DNA from: Desulfobacteraceae bacterium
GTDB lineage: Bacteria; Desulfobacterota; Desulfobacteria; Desulfobacterales; JAABSP01
NCBI GenBank assembly: GCA_011390035.1
Contig: JAABTE010000006.1
Coordinates: forward strand, 1 to 21,407
Reading direction: 5' to 3'
Length of the DNA: 21,407 nucleotides
Shown here: positions 6,205 to 13,687 of the stretch, one piece after another
Layout: the number at the start of each line of letters is the position of its first letter
Numbering within the stretch: position 1 is the first letter of the stretch
The notes under the pieces: model-generated
Databases searched by the model: none
What the model was told of the DNA's origin: nothing
The model's input: the letters and a program-made list of their open reading frames with translations, nothing else
Translations under genes and position numbers: made by a program

Positions 6205-6957
6205 ATGCTTGATTTGATTCAGCGGGCTGCAAAAGACCTGGCCCGCGCAAAGAATGTGGTGGCGCTCACGGGCGCCGGCATTTCGGTTGAAAGCGGCATC
6301 CCCCCGTTTCGGGGCAAGGGCGGGGTGTGGGAAAAGTTCGACCCCATGGAGTACGCGAGCATCGAAGCCTTCATGGCCGACCCGGTGAAGGTATGGAACG
6401 TGCTCATCCGGGAGATGAAGGAGATCATCGACCGGGCCCGGCCCAATGACGGCCATATGGGCCTGGCCCGCCTGGCGCAGATGGGAATGCTCAAAACCAT
6501 CATCACCCAGAACGTGGACGGCCTGCACCAGTTGGCCGGGGGCGCCGAGGTGATCGAGTTTCACGGCAACTTCGCCTGGCACCGGTGCCTCGACTGCGGG
6601 GAAAAGCGGCGGACCGGCGAGATCGACCTGGCCGTCATCCCCCCCAGGTGCCGTTGCGGCGGCATTTACCGGCCGGAGGTGATTTTTTTCGGCGAGATGA
6701 TCCCGTCCTACTGTCTGATGCGCTCCAAGCAGGTATCGTCCCAGTGCGACGCGATGCTGGTGGTGGGCACCTCCGCCACCGTGCAGCCGGCCGCCTACAT
6801 GCCGGTGATCGCCAAGCGCAACGGGGCCACCATCATCGAGATCAACACCGAGCCCAGCCCCCTCACCCGCGAGATCAGCGATTACCTGCTGCGGGGCGGC
6901 GCCGGCGAGGTGATGAACGCCATTGTGGCGGAACTCGAAGAAATCCGGCGCCAGTGA
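6205..6957 (+). CDS. Sirtuin, NAD+-dependent protein deacylase
   Basis: This 250-aa Sir2-family enzyme has GAGISVESGIPPFR (23-36), TQNVDGLH (101-108), catalytic His120 in EFHGN, and four zinc cysteines (128, 131, 149, 151, the second pair spaced CxC). It also has PEVIFFGE (157-164), GTSATVQPAA and a terminal IIEIN adenine-ribose strand. It removes acyl groups from lysine using NAD+, giving nicotinamide and O-acyl-ADP-ribose. The Tyr-x-x-Arg pair that marks SIRT5/CobB-type desuccinylases is not visible in the expected region (about 52-70, ASIEAFMADPVKVWNV), so acetyl or neutral acyl groups are more likely. It shares a cluster with a zinc deacetylase. Its stop overlaps the start of the next gene (GTGA), suggesting coupling. 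GAGGAAG lies just before the ATG. Confidence 0.93.
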   Translation: MLDLIQRAAKDLARAKNVVALTGAGISVESGIPPFRGKGGVWEKFDPMEYASIEAFMADPVKVWNVLIREMKEIIDRARPNDGHMGLARLAQMGMLKTIITQNVDGLHQLAGGAEVIEFHGNFAWHRCLDCGEKRRTGEIDLAVIPPRCRCGGIYRPEVIFFGEMIPSYCLMRSKQVSSQCDAMLVVGTSATVQPAAYMPVIAKRNGATIIEINTEPSPLTREISDYLLRGGAGEVMNAIVAELEEIRRQ

Positions 6958-8546
6958 ACCTGCCCGTCAACGGATCTTTCGATGGGCCGGGCGAGGGGAG
7001 AAACATTTCGGACGGCTGGGTGATCCGGGTGGAATTGACGCCCCCCAGCCTGGGAGACAACACCGGCGACGCGGACCGTTTGCTCCGCGCCCTTGGCCGC
7101 CGGCTGGCGTCGGACCATGTTCGGCTGGATCTGCCCCTGCTGCGGGAGCTGCCGGCTTTGATCCGATCCGCCGATTATCGTCTGCGGGCGGTGGTGTTCC
7201 GGGAGCCGGGCGGATGGGTGGTGGCGGGGCTGACCCCGGGCGCCGCCCCCGGGCTCGTGGCGGGCCTGGCCCTGGATCTGGGCACCACCCGCATGGCGGC
7301 ACGCCTTGTGGACCTTGAATCGGGCGCCATTCTGGCGGAAACGGCCCTTGACAACCCCCAGCTCGAAATCGGCCCTGACGTACTCGCCCGCATCCACCAC
7401 GCGGCAACGGAAGGCGGCCTGGAACAGCTCAACATGCTGGCCCTGGAAGGCGTTAATTACGCCATCCGGAAGCTGTGCCGGTCGGCGGGGATCGCAATGG
7501 ACAGTATTCTTCTGGCGGCGGTGGCCGGCAACACCGCCATGACCCACCTGTTTCTGGGGCTCGACCCCCGCTGGATCATCCGGGAGCCTTACATCCCCGC
7601 GGCCAACCGGCCGGACCCGATCCGGGCGGGCGAGCTGGGGCTGGCCATGCATCCCATGGGCCGGGTCTTTGTCTTTCCCAATGTGGGGGCCTATTTCGGG
7701 GGGGACCTGATTGCCGGGATTCTTTATGCGGATCTGGACCGGGCCGACCGGATCAGCATGCTGGTGGACGTGGGCACCAACGCCGAGGTGGCCCTCGGGG
7801 GCGGGGGCTGGATGGTGGCCTGCGCCGGGGCGGCCGGGCCGGCGCTGGAGGGGGGCGTGACCCGCATGGGCGCCATGGCCGGGCCCGGCGTCATCGATCG
7901 GGTGGCCATTGATCCGCTCACCCGGCGCTTTTCCATTCACACCATCGGCGACGAGCCGGCCAGGGGCATCTGCGGCTCCGGCCTCATCGATCTGGCGGCC
8001 CAGTTGTTCCGGGCCGGCATGGTGGATATCCGGGGACGGTTTCTGCCGGAGACGCTGGGGGACCGGCTCAGGGTGATGGACGAAACGCGGCATCTGATAG
8101 TGGTCCCGGCCGCCGAATCGGCCACGGGCGAGGACCTGACCCTGAGCCAGATCGACATGGACAGCCTGATCCGCTCAAAGGCGGCCATGTTCACCATCCT
8201 GGAGACCTTATCGGCCACCGTGGGGCTGACGCCGTCGGACATAGAGCGCTTTTATGTGGCCGGCACCTTCGGCGCCTTCATCGACCCGGAATCCGCCATC
8301 TCCATCGGCATGATCCCGGATCTGGACCGGGACCGCTTCGTCTCCCTGGGCAACAGCTCCCTGGGAGGGGCCGTGGCCGCCCTTTTATCCAGGGACTCTG
8401 TGGACCGGATCAATGCCATCCGGGACGGCATCACCTATGTGGAGTTGAATGTCAATCAGGAGTTCATGAACCGGTTCAGCGCCGCCCGGTTCCTGCCCCA
8501 CACCGACCCGGCCCGATTCCCGTCGGTTTCCATTCCCCGGCGCTGA
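6954..8546 (+). CDS. RACo-like corrinoid-activation ASKHA protein without a ferredoxin domain
   Basis: This 530-aa protein belongs to the DUF4445/RACo family, which uses ATP to reduce inactive Co(II) corrinoid proteins. It has a linker-like region (about 20-100), then a middle domain starting GLALDLGTTRMAARLVD (104-120) with AGNTAMTHLFLGLDP (191-205). The C-terminal DUF4445 domain has LVDVGTNAEVALGG (270-283), CAGAAGPALEGG (290-301), GICGSGLIDLAAQ (338-350) and YVAGTFGAFIDPESA (434-448). The N-terminal [2Fe-2S] domain with its Cys cluster, usual in full-length RACo (about 630 aa), is absent. Upstream sequence in this frame lies inside the sirtuin gene and encodes no such domain. The start is GTG at 6954, overlapping the sirtuin TGA; an in-frame GTG at 7020 is an alternative. 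The client corrinoid protein is not in the window. Confidence 0.87.
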   Translation: MNLPVNGSFDGPGEGRNISDGWVIRVELTPPSLGDNTGDADRLLRALGRRLASDHVRLDLPLLRELPALIRSADYRLRAVVFREPGGWVVAGLTPGAAPGLVAGLALDLGTTRMAARLVDLESGAILAETALDNPQLEIGPDVLARIHHAATEGGLEQLNMLALEGVNYAIRKLCRSAGIAMDSILLAAVAGNTAMTHLFLGLDPRWIIREPYIPAANRPDPIRAGELGLAMHPMGRVFVFPNVGAYFGGDLIAGILYADLDRADRISMLVDVGTNAEVALGGGGWMVACAGAAGPALEGGVTRMGAMAGPGVIDRVAIDPLTRRFSIHTIGDEPARGICGSGLIDLAAQLFRAGMVDIRGRFLPETLGDRLRVMDETRHLIVVPAAESATGEDLTLSQIDMDSLIRSKAAMFTILETLSATVGLTPSDIERFYVAGTFGAFIDPESAISIGMIPDLDRDRFVSLGNSSLGGAVAALLSRDSVDRINAIRDGITYVELNVNQEFMNRFSAARFLPHTDPARFPSVSIPRR

Positions 8547-8674
8547 ACCTTCCCCTCGCCGATCGCCTCCGTTGTTGCCGCAGCTATCCCCGGACGGCGG
8601 TTACGCCGGCGCTGAATCTTTCCCTTGCCGATCGCCTCCGTTGTTGCCGCAGCTATCCCCGGACGGCGGTGACG
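8537..8674. repeat. 69-bp tandem duplication between two convergent genes
   Basis: Unit 1 (8537-8605) and unit 2 (8606-8674) match at 65 of 69 positions and abut directly. Each unit contains both the end of the plus-strand RACo-like gene (CGGCGCTGA) and, on the minus strand, the last codons and TAG of the vWA-like gene. The working plus-strand stop is in unit 1 and the working minus-strand stop is in unit 2, so each gene also has a non-coding copy of its own tail. Confidence 0.95.
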
Positions 8675-9474
8675 ATGGAATCGACCACCCGGGAGGCCCT
8701 CTCCCACACCACGTCGAAGGTGGTGGAGGGGATGGCGTTTGTGAGCTGGGATTCCATGAAGCCGGAACGGTCCTCCGGGTCATCCGGGATGGGATAGAAA
8801 AAGGCCCGGATTTCCCCACGGCCGGCCATCTCATTTATGCGATCGATGAAATCCCGCTGCTTTTGCAGCTTGGAAGGGTGGGGCTTGGTGTAAAGGAAGA
8901 TGAGCTGGCCGGTCTTGTCCGAGCCGAAGGTTTTCAGGGCGATCTCCGGGAATCCGTACTGGCGGGGGCAGTCGGAATCCTCGTTGAGAAGATCCGAAAA
9001 GATGATGAACCGCCCGCCCCGGCGCCGGGGCAGGACGTCTTCCAGCAGGGCGTACAGCGGGGTGGTGAGAGGCTTTCGGGAGGTGGGGTCGATTTTTGGC
9101 ACGCTGATGTCCTGAACCTTGTCTTCCACCTCGTACTTGAAGGTCACCTCGTCTTTGGGAGACCGGGTGGAGACCACCTGCTTGATCGATTCCATGCCGC
9201 AGCCGGGATTGCCGAAGCTTGTGATATGATAGGAGACCGCCTCGTCTCCGATGAAGTTGCGGAGGCGGGAGATCACGTTGAACTTGAACTCGAAGAGGGT
9301 GGCCGGATCGATGGTGGCGGAAACATCCACGGCCACATAAAACAGATTGGTCCGGGGCTGTCGGATCTGCTGGAATTCTGAGGCGACCCCCTGGTTGGTG
9401 AAATACAGCACCGTCACGAAGATCGCCAGGGCCGCCAGAAGCCCCCCCGTCGCGTAGAAAATCTTTTTTTTCAA
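8653..9474 (-). CDS. Membrane-anchored vWA-like protein of the kinase operon
   Basis: This 273-aa protein has one N-terminal hydrophobic segment (about 6-26) after MKKK, giving an uncleaved anchor or signal peptide with the rest outside the membrane. A strand LFYVAVDVSATID (44-56), Thr138 in PLTTPL and RFIIFSDLLNED (155-166) occupy the places of the three MIDAS motifs of von Willebrand A domains. The first motif is DVSAT rather than DxSxS, so metal binding is uncertain. I do not recognise a named family. The start is TTG (9474-9472); it is the only start that preserves the membrane segment, with a weak AAGG upstream. It is the last gene of the kinase, phosphatase and FHA operon, 37 bp after the FHA gene. 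An effector role under phospho-control is inferred from context only. Confidence 0.72.
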   Translation of the reverse strand: MKKKIFYATGGLLAALAIFVTVLYFTNQGVASEFQQIRQPRTNLFYVAVDVSATIDPATLFEFKFNVISRLRNFIGDEAVSYHITSFGNPGCGMESIKQVVSTRSPKDEVTFKYEVEDKVQDISVPKIDPTSRKPLTTPLYALLEDVLPRRRGGRFIIFSDLLNEDSDCPRQYGFPEIALKTFGSDKTGQLIFLYTKPHPSKLQKQRDFIDRINEMAGRGEIRAFFYPIPDDPEDRSGFMESQLTNAIPSTTFDVVWERASRVVDSIVTAVRG

Positions 9475-9511
9475 AATAGGCCCGCCTTGAGTGTCCGTCA
9501 GGTTCGCTGTT

Positions 9512-10228
9512 TCAGCTCTTGAAGATCAACTGCATCTTGGCCGAACCGATCTCGATCACGTCGAACTGCTTCAACTGCAGCGATTCCTTCACGGATTCGC
9601 CGTTGACCCTGGGCTTTGACATGCCGCTGACATAGCTCAGGTAATAGCCGTCCGGCCGCTTGCTCACGGTGGCCGCCGTCTGTCCCACGGTCAGGCCGCT
9701 GACCACGATGTCCGACGAGGCGTTCTTGCCGATCTTGGTCAGCTTCTTGGTCAGGTCCACCTCGCCTTCGCCGCCGGACAGGTAGGACAATACGCCGAGC
9801 TGCTCCTGCTGGCCCCCCTGGGGCGCCATGGTGGAGACGTTCTTGGCCAGCATGCTGCGGTACTTGCCCGTGTCCATCACCATGGTCTCTCCCATGGCTT
9901 CCGTGTCTTCACCCTGGGGCTGGGTTTCCCCCGCGGCGTACTTGAATTCCAGGATGTGCTTTCCGATGGTAACCACGTCCCCGTCCTTGAGCCAGTGAGA
10001 GATGGCCAGTTGATCGTTGACGAAGGTGCCGTTCTTGCTCTTCAAATCGGTCAGCAAAAAGCCATTGCCGGTCCAGTCGATCTTGGCGTGATGGCCGGAG
10101 ACCGCCAGGTTCTCGATCACGATATCGTTGCTCTCCCGCCGTCCTAAGGTGAGGGATTGTCCCCTTTCCAGGCGGTACTCCTTGATCTTTGCCGAGTCCT
10201 TTTTGAATTTAAGCGTCAGCGTAGGCAT
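9512..10228 (-). CDS. Protein with two FHA domains (phosphothreonine reader)
   Basis: This 238-aa soluble protein has a canonical N-terminal FHA domain: LTLGRRESNDIVI (26-38), VSGHHAKI (43-50) and LKSKNGTFVN (62-71), containing the Arg, Ser, His and Asn residues that bind phosphothreonine. A linker (about 98-145) holds GETMVMDTG (113-121), a plausible phospho-acceptor site. A second, degenerate FHA-like domain follows (about 160-238; KIGKNASSDIVVSGLTVG, then PRVNGESV), lacking the SxxH signature. It is encoded between PP2C and the vWA-like gene, 27 bp from PP2C, with AGAGGA before the ATG. It probably docks phosphorylated kinase or is itself phosphorylated. Confidence 0.9.
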   Translation of the reverse strand: MPTLTLKFKKDSAKIKEYRLERGQSLTLGRRESNDIVIENLAVSGHHAKIDWTGNGFLLTDLKSKNGTFVNDQLAISHWLKDGDVVTIGKHILEFKYAAGETQPQGEDTEAMGETMVMDTGKYRSMLAKNVSTMAPQGGQQEQLGVLSYLSGGEGEVDLTKKLTKIGKNASSDIVVSGLTVGQTAATVSKRPDGYYLSYVSGMSKPRVNGESVKESLQLKQFDVIEIGSAKMQLIFKS

Positions 10229-10255
10229 CCCGGTATCCTCTCTTTGTTTTGGCTT

Positions 10256-11068
10256 TTATTTGAACAGGCGCGAGATCCATTCCATGATCCCGCTTTTTTT
10301 GCCCTGCACCTTCTTGACTTCCAGAACCACCAGGGTGATGTTGTCGTCGCCGCCCCGCTCATTGGCCATGTCCACCAGCTTTCGGCAGCTATCCTTGGGA
10401 GTGTTGCTCGCCACCACGTCCCGGATCTCCTCGGGCCCCACCTTGTCGGTGAGCCCGTCTGAGGCCAGCACGATGTGATCTCCCTTGAAGCAGACCAGCT
10501 CGCAGGAATCGGGCCGCACCGTCCGATCAATGCCCATGGCCCGGGTGAGCATGTGGGCGAAGCGGTTGCCGAACTGCCGGTCCGCGTCGGGGTTCAGGGC
10601 CATCTGCTCTGCCATCACCGTGTGGGACACGGACAGGTTGGTCACCTCGTCGCCCCGGATCAGGTAGATGGGGCTGTCTCCCACGTTGGCGGAGATGACG
10701 GTGTCGGAGGTGAACAGAACGGCCGCCACCGTGGAGCCCATGCCCTGGTAGGAGGCCTTGTTGTTGGACATCTGATACACCACCCGGTTGGACAGGTGGA
10801 TGCTGGACAGCAGACGGTTGGCCTCCTTTGAAAGGGACTGGTCGATGTCCACAAGCTCCTCGGCCGCGTCTGCGCTGCGGATGCGATTCATGTAATCCTG
10901 CATGGTCTGCACCACCAGGCCGCTGGCCACCTCGCCGGCCTGATGCCCGCCCATGCCGTCCGCCACCACATAGATGCCCAGCTCGTCATCCAGGTAAAGG
11001 GAATCCTCGTTCCCCTTCCGCTTTTTTCCCACATCCGACAACCCGGCCGACTCGACTGCAATCATCAC
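10256..11068 (-). CDS. PP2C-family Ser/Thr protein phosphatase (Stp/PppA-like)
   Basis: This 270-aa soluble PPM phosphatase has the metal-binding motifs GNED (19-22), VADGMGGHQAGE (35-46), ASDGLTD (202-208) and GGDDNIT (239-245). NVGDSPIYLI (128-137) replaces the usual GDSR with GDSP. It should dephosphorylate Thr or Ser on the kinase encoded 37 bp upstream and on its substrates, using Mn2+ or Mg2+. The start has two adjacent ATGs behind AAAGGA. It lies between the kinase and the FHA reader in one operon. Confidence 0.95.
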   Translation of the reverse strand: MMIAVESAGLSDVGKKRKGNEDSLYLDDELGIYVVADGMGGHQAGEVASGLVVQTMQDYMNRIRSADAAEELVDIDQSLSKEANRLLSSIHLSNRVVYQMSNNKASYQGMGSTVAAVLFTSDTVISANVGDSPIYLIRGDEVTNLSVSHTVMAEQMALNPDADRQFGNRFAHMLTRAMGIDRTVRPDSCELVCFKGDHIVLASDGLTDKVGPEEIRDVVASNTPKDSCRKLVDMANERGGDDNITLVVLEVKKVQGKKSGIMEWISRLFK

Positions 11069-11105
11069 AAGTCCTTTACGGTTTCTTTAGTATCCGTTCA
11101 AAACG

Positions 11106-13646
11106 CTACCCCTCGACGGTGCCCTGTCCCTTTTTCTTCTGGGCGGCGTGGGCGTCGATCTTCTTGCCAAGGGTCCGCAGATGCGCCGCCATGTGGACCG
11201 CCCGCTGATACCGCTTTTCCCGCTCCTTTTCCATGGCCTTGTCCAGGATGGACGCCAGGGGCTTGATCACCCGGGGGTTGTAGTCCCGGGGGTTCGGGTG
11301 CGGGGTGTTCATGATCTGGTGCATCAGCGCCGCGGGGCTGTCGCCCTTGAAGGGAACCCGGCCTGTGAGCATCTGGAACATCATCGAGCCCAGGGAGAAG
11401 ATGTCTGACCGGCCGTCCACCTTCTCGCCGGAGATCTGCTCCGGCGACATGTAGTGGGGCGTGCCCTTTACAATGCCGGTCTGGGTCTGGGAGTCGGCGG
11501 TGATGCGGGCGATGCCGAAGTCGGTGATCTTCACCACGCCGTTTTTCAGCAGCATCACGTTGGCCGGCTTGATGTCCCGGTGGACGATGCCCTTTTGATG
11601 GGCGTAATCGAGGCCCTCGGCGATGTCGGCGATCACGTCGATGACCCGGCGCACCGTCAGCAGGTTGGGCGGCTTGGTGTATTTCTGAAGATCCTCGCCC
11701 TCCAGGTATTCCATGGCGATGTAGGCCAGGTCCTGCTCGTCTCCGGCGTCATAGATGGTGACGATGTTCGGGTGAGACAGGGTGCCGGCGCTTTCCGCCT
11801 CCCGGAAGAACTTGGTCTTGAGCTTTTCGGCCTCCTCGGGGTCGTGGTCCTCGGTGAACCGGAAGGTTTTGATGGCCGTGGTCCGGTTGATGCGCGGGTC
11901 CTGGCCCAGATAGACCACACCCATGGCGCCCTTGCCGATCTGCCGGATGATTTCGTACCTGCCCAGGGTGGGGCGGGTGTCGCCGCTGACGGTGAGCATG
12001 TCGTCGCCGCCGCCGCTGGTGGACAGGAAACCGTCGCCGAAGATCATGGTCTCGCTGGCCTCCACCAGCTTGGTCTTGCGGCGGGCCACGTCCTTGTATT
12101 TGGGATCATGGGTTTCGATGTACTCATACACCGATGCGGCCTTGGTGAACTGGCGCTTTCGCTCGTATTCCTTGCCCAGGCCGTAGAGAATGTCCTTCAT
12201 CTCGTCGTCCACCGGCGCCCGGCGGAACTTGTCGAAGGCAAGATCCAGCATCCCCTGGCTCTGAAAGGAGATGCCCAGCATCCGGTTGGTCTCCGCCGAC
12301 TGCTCCTCCACTCTTTCCTTGCGGGTTTCGGTGACGAAGAAGTTGATCGTCATCACGCCGATGTAGCCCAGGATCAACTGAAGCAGAGGGTAGGTGATCT
12401 CCACCCAGATCCCCTGGGCGATGAACAGGTAAAAGGCCCCCCCCACCAGAACCGCCATCATCCCCATAAAGGCGATGCCGGCGATCAGCGCCTTGAGCCG
12501 GGGCATCAGAAGGGCGATGACGGCCCCGAAGATCAGTATCAGCGCCAGGTTGACCGTCCGGTTCCAGCCCGGCTTCTCGATGTAGCGGTTGTTCAGGATG
12601 GACCAGATGGCGTTGGCCGTGAACTCGCCAAGAGACATGGTGGAAACCGGCGTGCTGATGGGATTCATGACCCCCTCGGCGGTGGGGGTGATGATGACGA
12701 TGCGGTCTTTGAACACGCTGTCCGGGATCTTGCCGGTGATCAGGTCATAAAAAGAGTAGCGCTTGAAGGGCGATTCGCCCTGCTTGAAGCTGACCAGGAA
12801 CTCGGCCGCCCCGGTCAGCGGCACCGCCTGGGGGCCCAGATGGATGGCCTCGCCCAGGGTGGCCCGGATGTTTTTCGGGGCGATATCCTTGTAAAGGGAC
12901 GCGATCTCCAGGGTGAAGGCTGGGAAATAGAGGCCGCCGTACTTATACAGCAGCTTTTCCCGGCGCACCTTGCCGTCGGTGTCGTAAAACAGGTTTACAT
13001 GGCCCAGCCCCATGGCCGCCTCCCGAAAGGGGGCGATGGGCATGCTGATCTTGCCCCCCTCGGGCGTTTGGACACCCTCGGTCTCGGTCACGTTCCGGAT
13101 GGCCTCGTCCATCAGCGTCAAGGCGTTTTCCCGGGCGTTTTCGGCCAGAAGGGAGCGCTTGAAAAAGATGGGCAGCACCACGTTGCCCGCCGTTTTCAGG
13201 GCGGTGGCCAGGCGGGTGTCGTAATCGAGGCGACGCTGGGCCTCCCGGAGGGCCTCTAAGGCCGCCTCGTCCCGATCCTTGAGGCTCTGGGCCAGAATCT
13301 CCGACAGGTATTGAAGCTCTTTGAGGGCGGAACTCTGGTCAGGCTCGCTGTAGATGATGTTCAGGCCGATGATCCGAGCGCCGGCGGCGTGGAGCTTTTC
13401 GATGCCATCGGCGATGCGCGACCGGGGCCAGGGCCAGCGGCCCAGCTTTTCGATGGAGTCGTTGTCGATGTCAACCAGGGCCACGGCGTCCGTGGGCGCG
13501 TCGGCCGACCGCATCCCCACGCGCATGTCATACAGCTTCAGTTCCAGCGCCTCGATGAAGTCAACGCGAGCCAGCGCCAGCGCCAGAAACAGAAGGGTTA
13601 TGGCCAGGCCCAGAAAGACGGCCGGATGTTTTTTTAGTATCCCCAT
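11106..13646 (-). CDS. CHASE2-domain membrane Ser/Thr protein kinase
   Basis: This 846-aa receptor kinase has TM1 (about 10-27) and an extracytoplasmic CHASE2 domain (about 30-355; DMRVGMR, VALVDIDNDSIEKLGRWPWP, GLGHVNLFYDTDGKVRRE). Three TM helices follow (about 363-381, 385-408, 418-438), the usual CHASE2 arrangement. A linker with TPR-like helices (about 450-515) leads to a Hanks-type kinase domain (about 564-815): IGKGAMGVVYLG (570-581), Lys593 in AIKTF, HRDIKPANV (689-697), DFG (709-711) and GTPHYMSPEQ (728-737), all intact. It should sense an unknown periplasmic signal and phosphorylate cytoplasmic Ser/Thr targets. SETMIF (531-536) before the kinase domain resembles GETMVM in the FHA protein. 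It is the first gene of the minus-strand operon. The ATG start is preceded by a weak GGGAAA element. Confidence 0.95.
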   Translation of the reverse strand: MGILKKHPAVFLGLAITLLFLALALARVDFIEALELKLYDMRVGMRSADAPTDAVALVDIDNDSIEKLGRWPWPRSRIADGIEKLHAAGARIIGLNIIYSEPDQSSALKELQYLSEILAQSLKDRDEAALEALREAQRRLDYDTRLATALKTAGNVVLPIFFKRSLLAENARENALTLMDEAIRNVTETEGVQTPEGGKISMPIAPFREAAMGLGHVNLFYDTDGKVRREKLLYKYGGLYFPAFTLEIASLYKDIAPKNIRATLGEAIHLGPQAVPLTGAAEFLVSFKQGESPFKRYSFYDLITGKIPDSVFKDRIVIITPTAEGVMNPISTPVSTMSLGEFTANAIWSILNNRYIEKPGWNRTVNLALILIFGAVIALLMPRLKALIAGIAFMGMMAVLVGGAFYLFIAQGIWVEITYPLLQLILGYIGVMTINFFVTETRKERVEEQSAETNRMLGISFQSQGMLDLAFDKFRRAPVDDEMKDILYGLGKEYERKRQFTKAASVYEYIETHDPKYKDVARRKTKLVEASETMIFGDGFLSTSGGGDDMLTVSGDTRPTLGRYEIIRQIGKGAMGVVYLGQDPRINRTTAIKTFRFTEDHDPEEAEKLKTKFFREAESAGTLSHPNIVTIYDAGDEQDLAYIAMEYLEGEDLQKYTKPPNLLTVRRVIDVIADIAEGLDYAHQKGIVHRDIKPANVMLLKNGVVKITDFGIARITADSQTQTGIVKGTPHYMSPEQISGEKVDGRSDIFSLGSMMFQMLTGRVPFKGDSPAALMHQIMNTPHPNPRDYNPRVIKPLASILDKAMEKEREKRYQRAVHMAAHLRTLGKKIDAHAAQKKKGQGTVEG

Positions 13647-13687
13647 TAAGATTTCCCGTAAGTTGATCCGATCCAGATAATCTCTAA

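Noticed and set aside
6585..6953. N-terminal extension of the RACo-like frame
   Set aside because: This part lies inside the sirtuin gene in another frame and encodes no ferredoxin domain; the GTG at 6954 is the sensible start.
8537..8674. CRISPR-like direct repeat
   Set aside because: Only two abutting copies without spacers, containing gene ends; a tandem duplication, not an array.
11454..13259. 601-codon open frame on the plus strand
   Set aside because: It lies wholly antisense to the CHASE2 kinase, shows no domain pattern and arises from high-GC codon bias.
8653..13646. Type VI secretion regulatory locus
   Set aside because: The kinase, phosphatase and FHA set recalls PpkA/PppA/Fha, but no Tss structural genes are present and the kinase has a CHASE2 sensor unlike PpkA.
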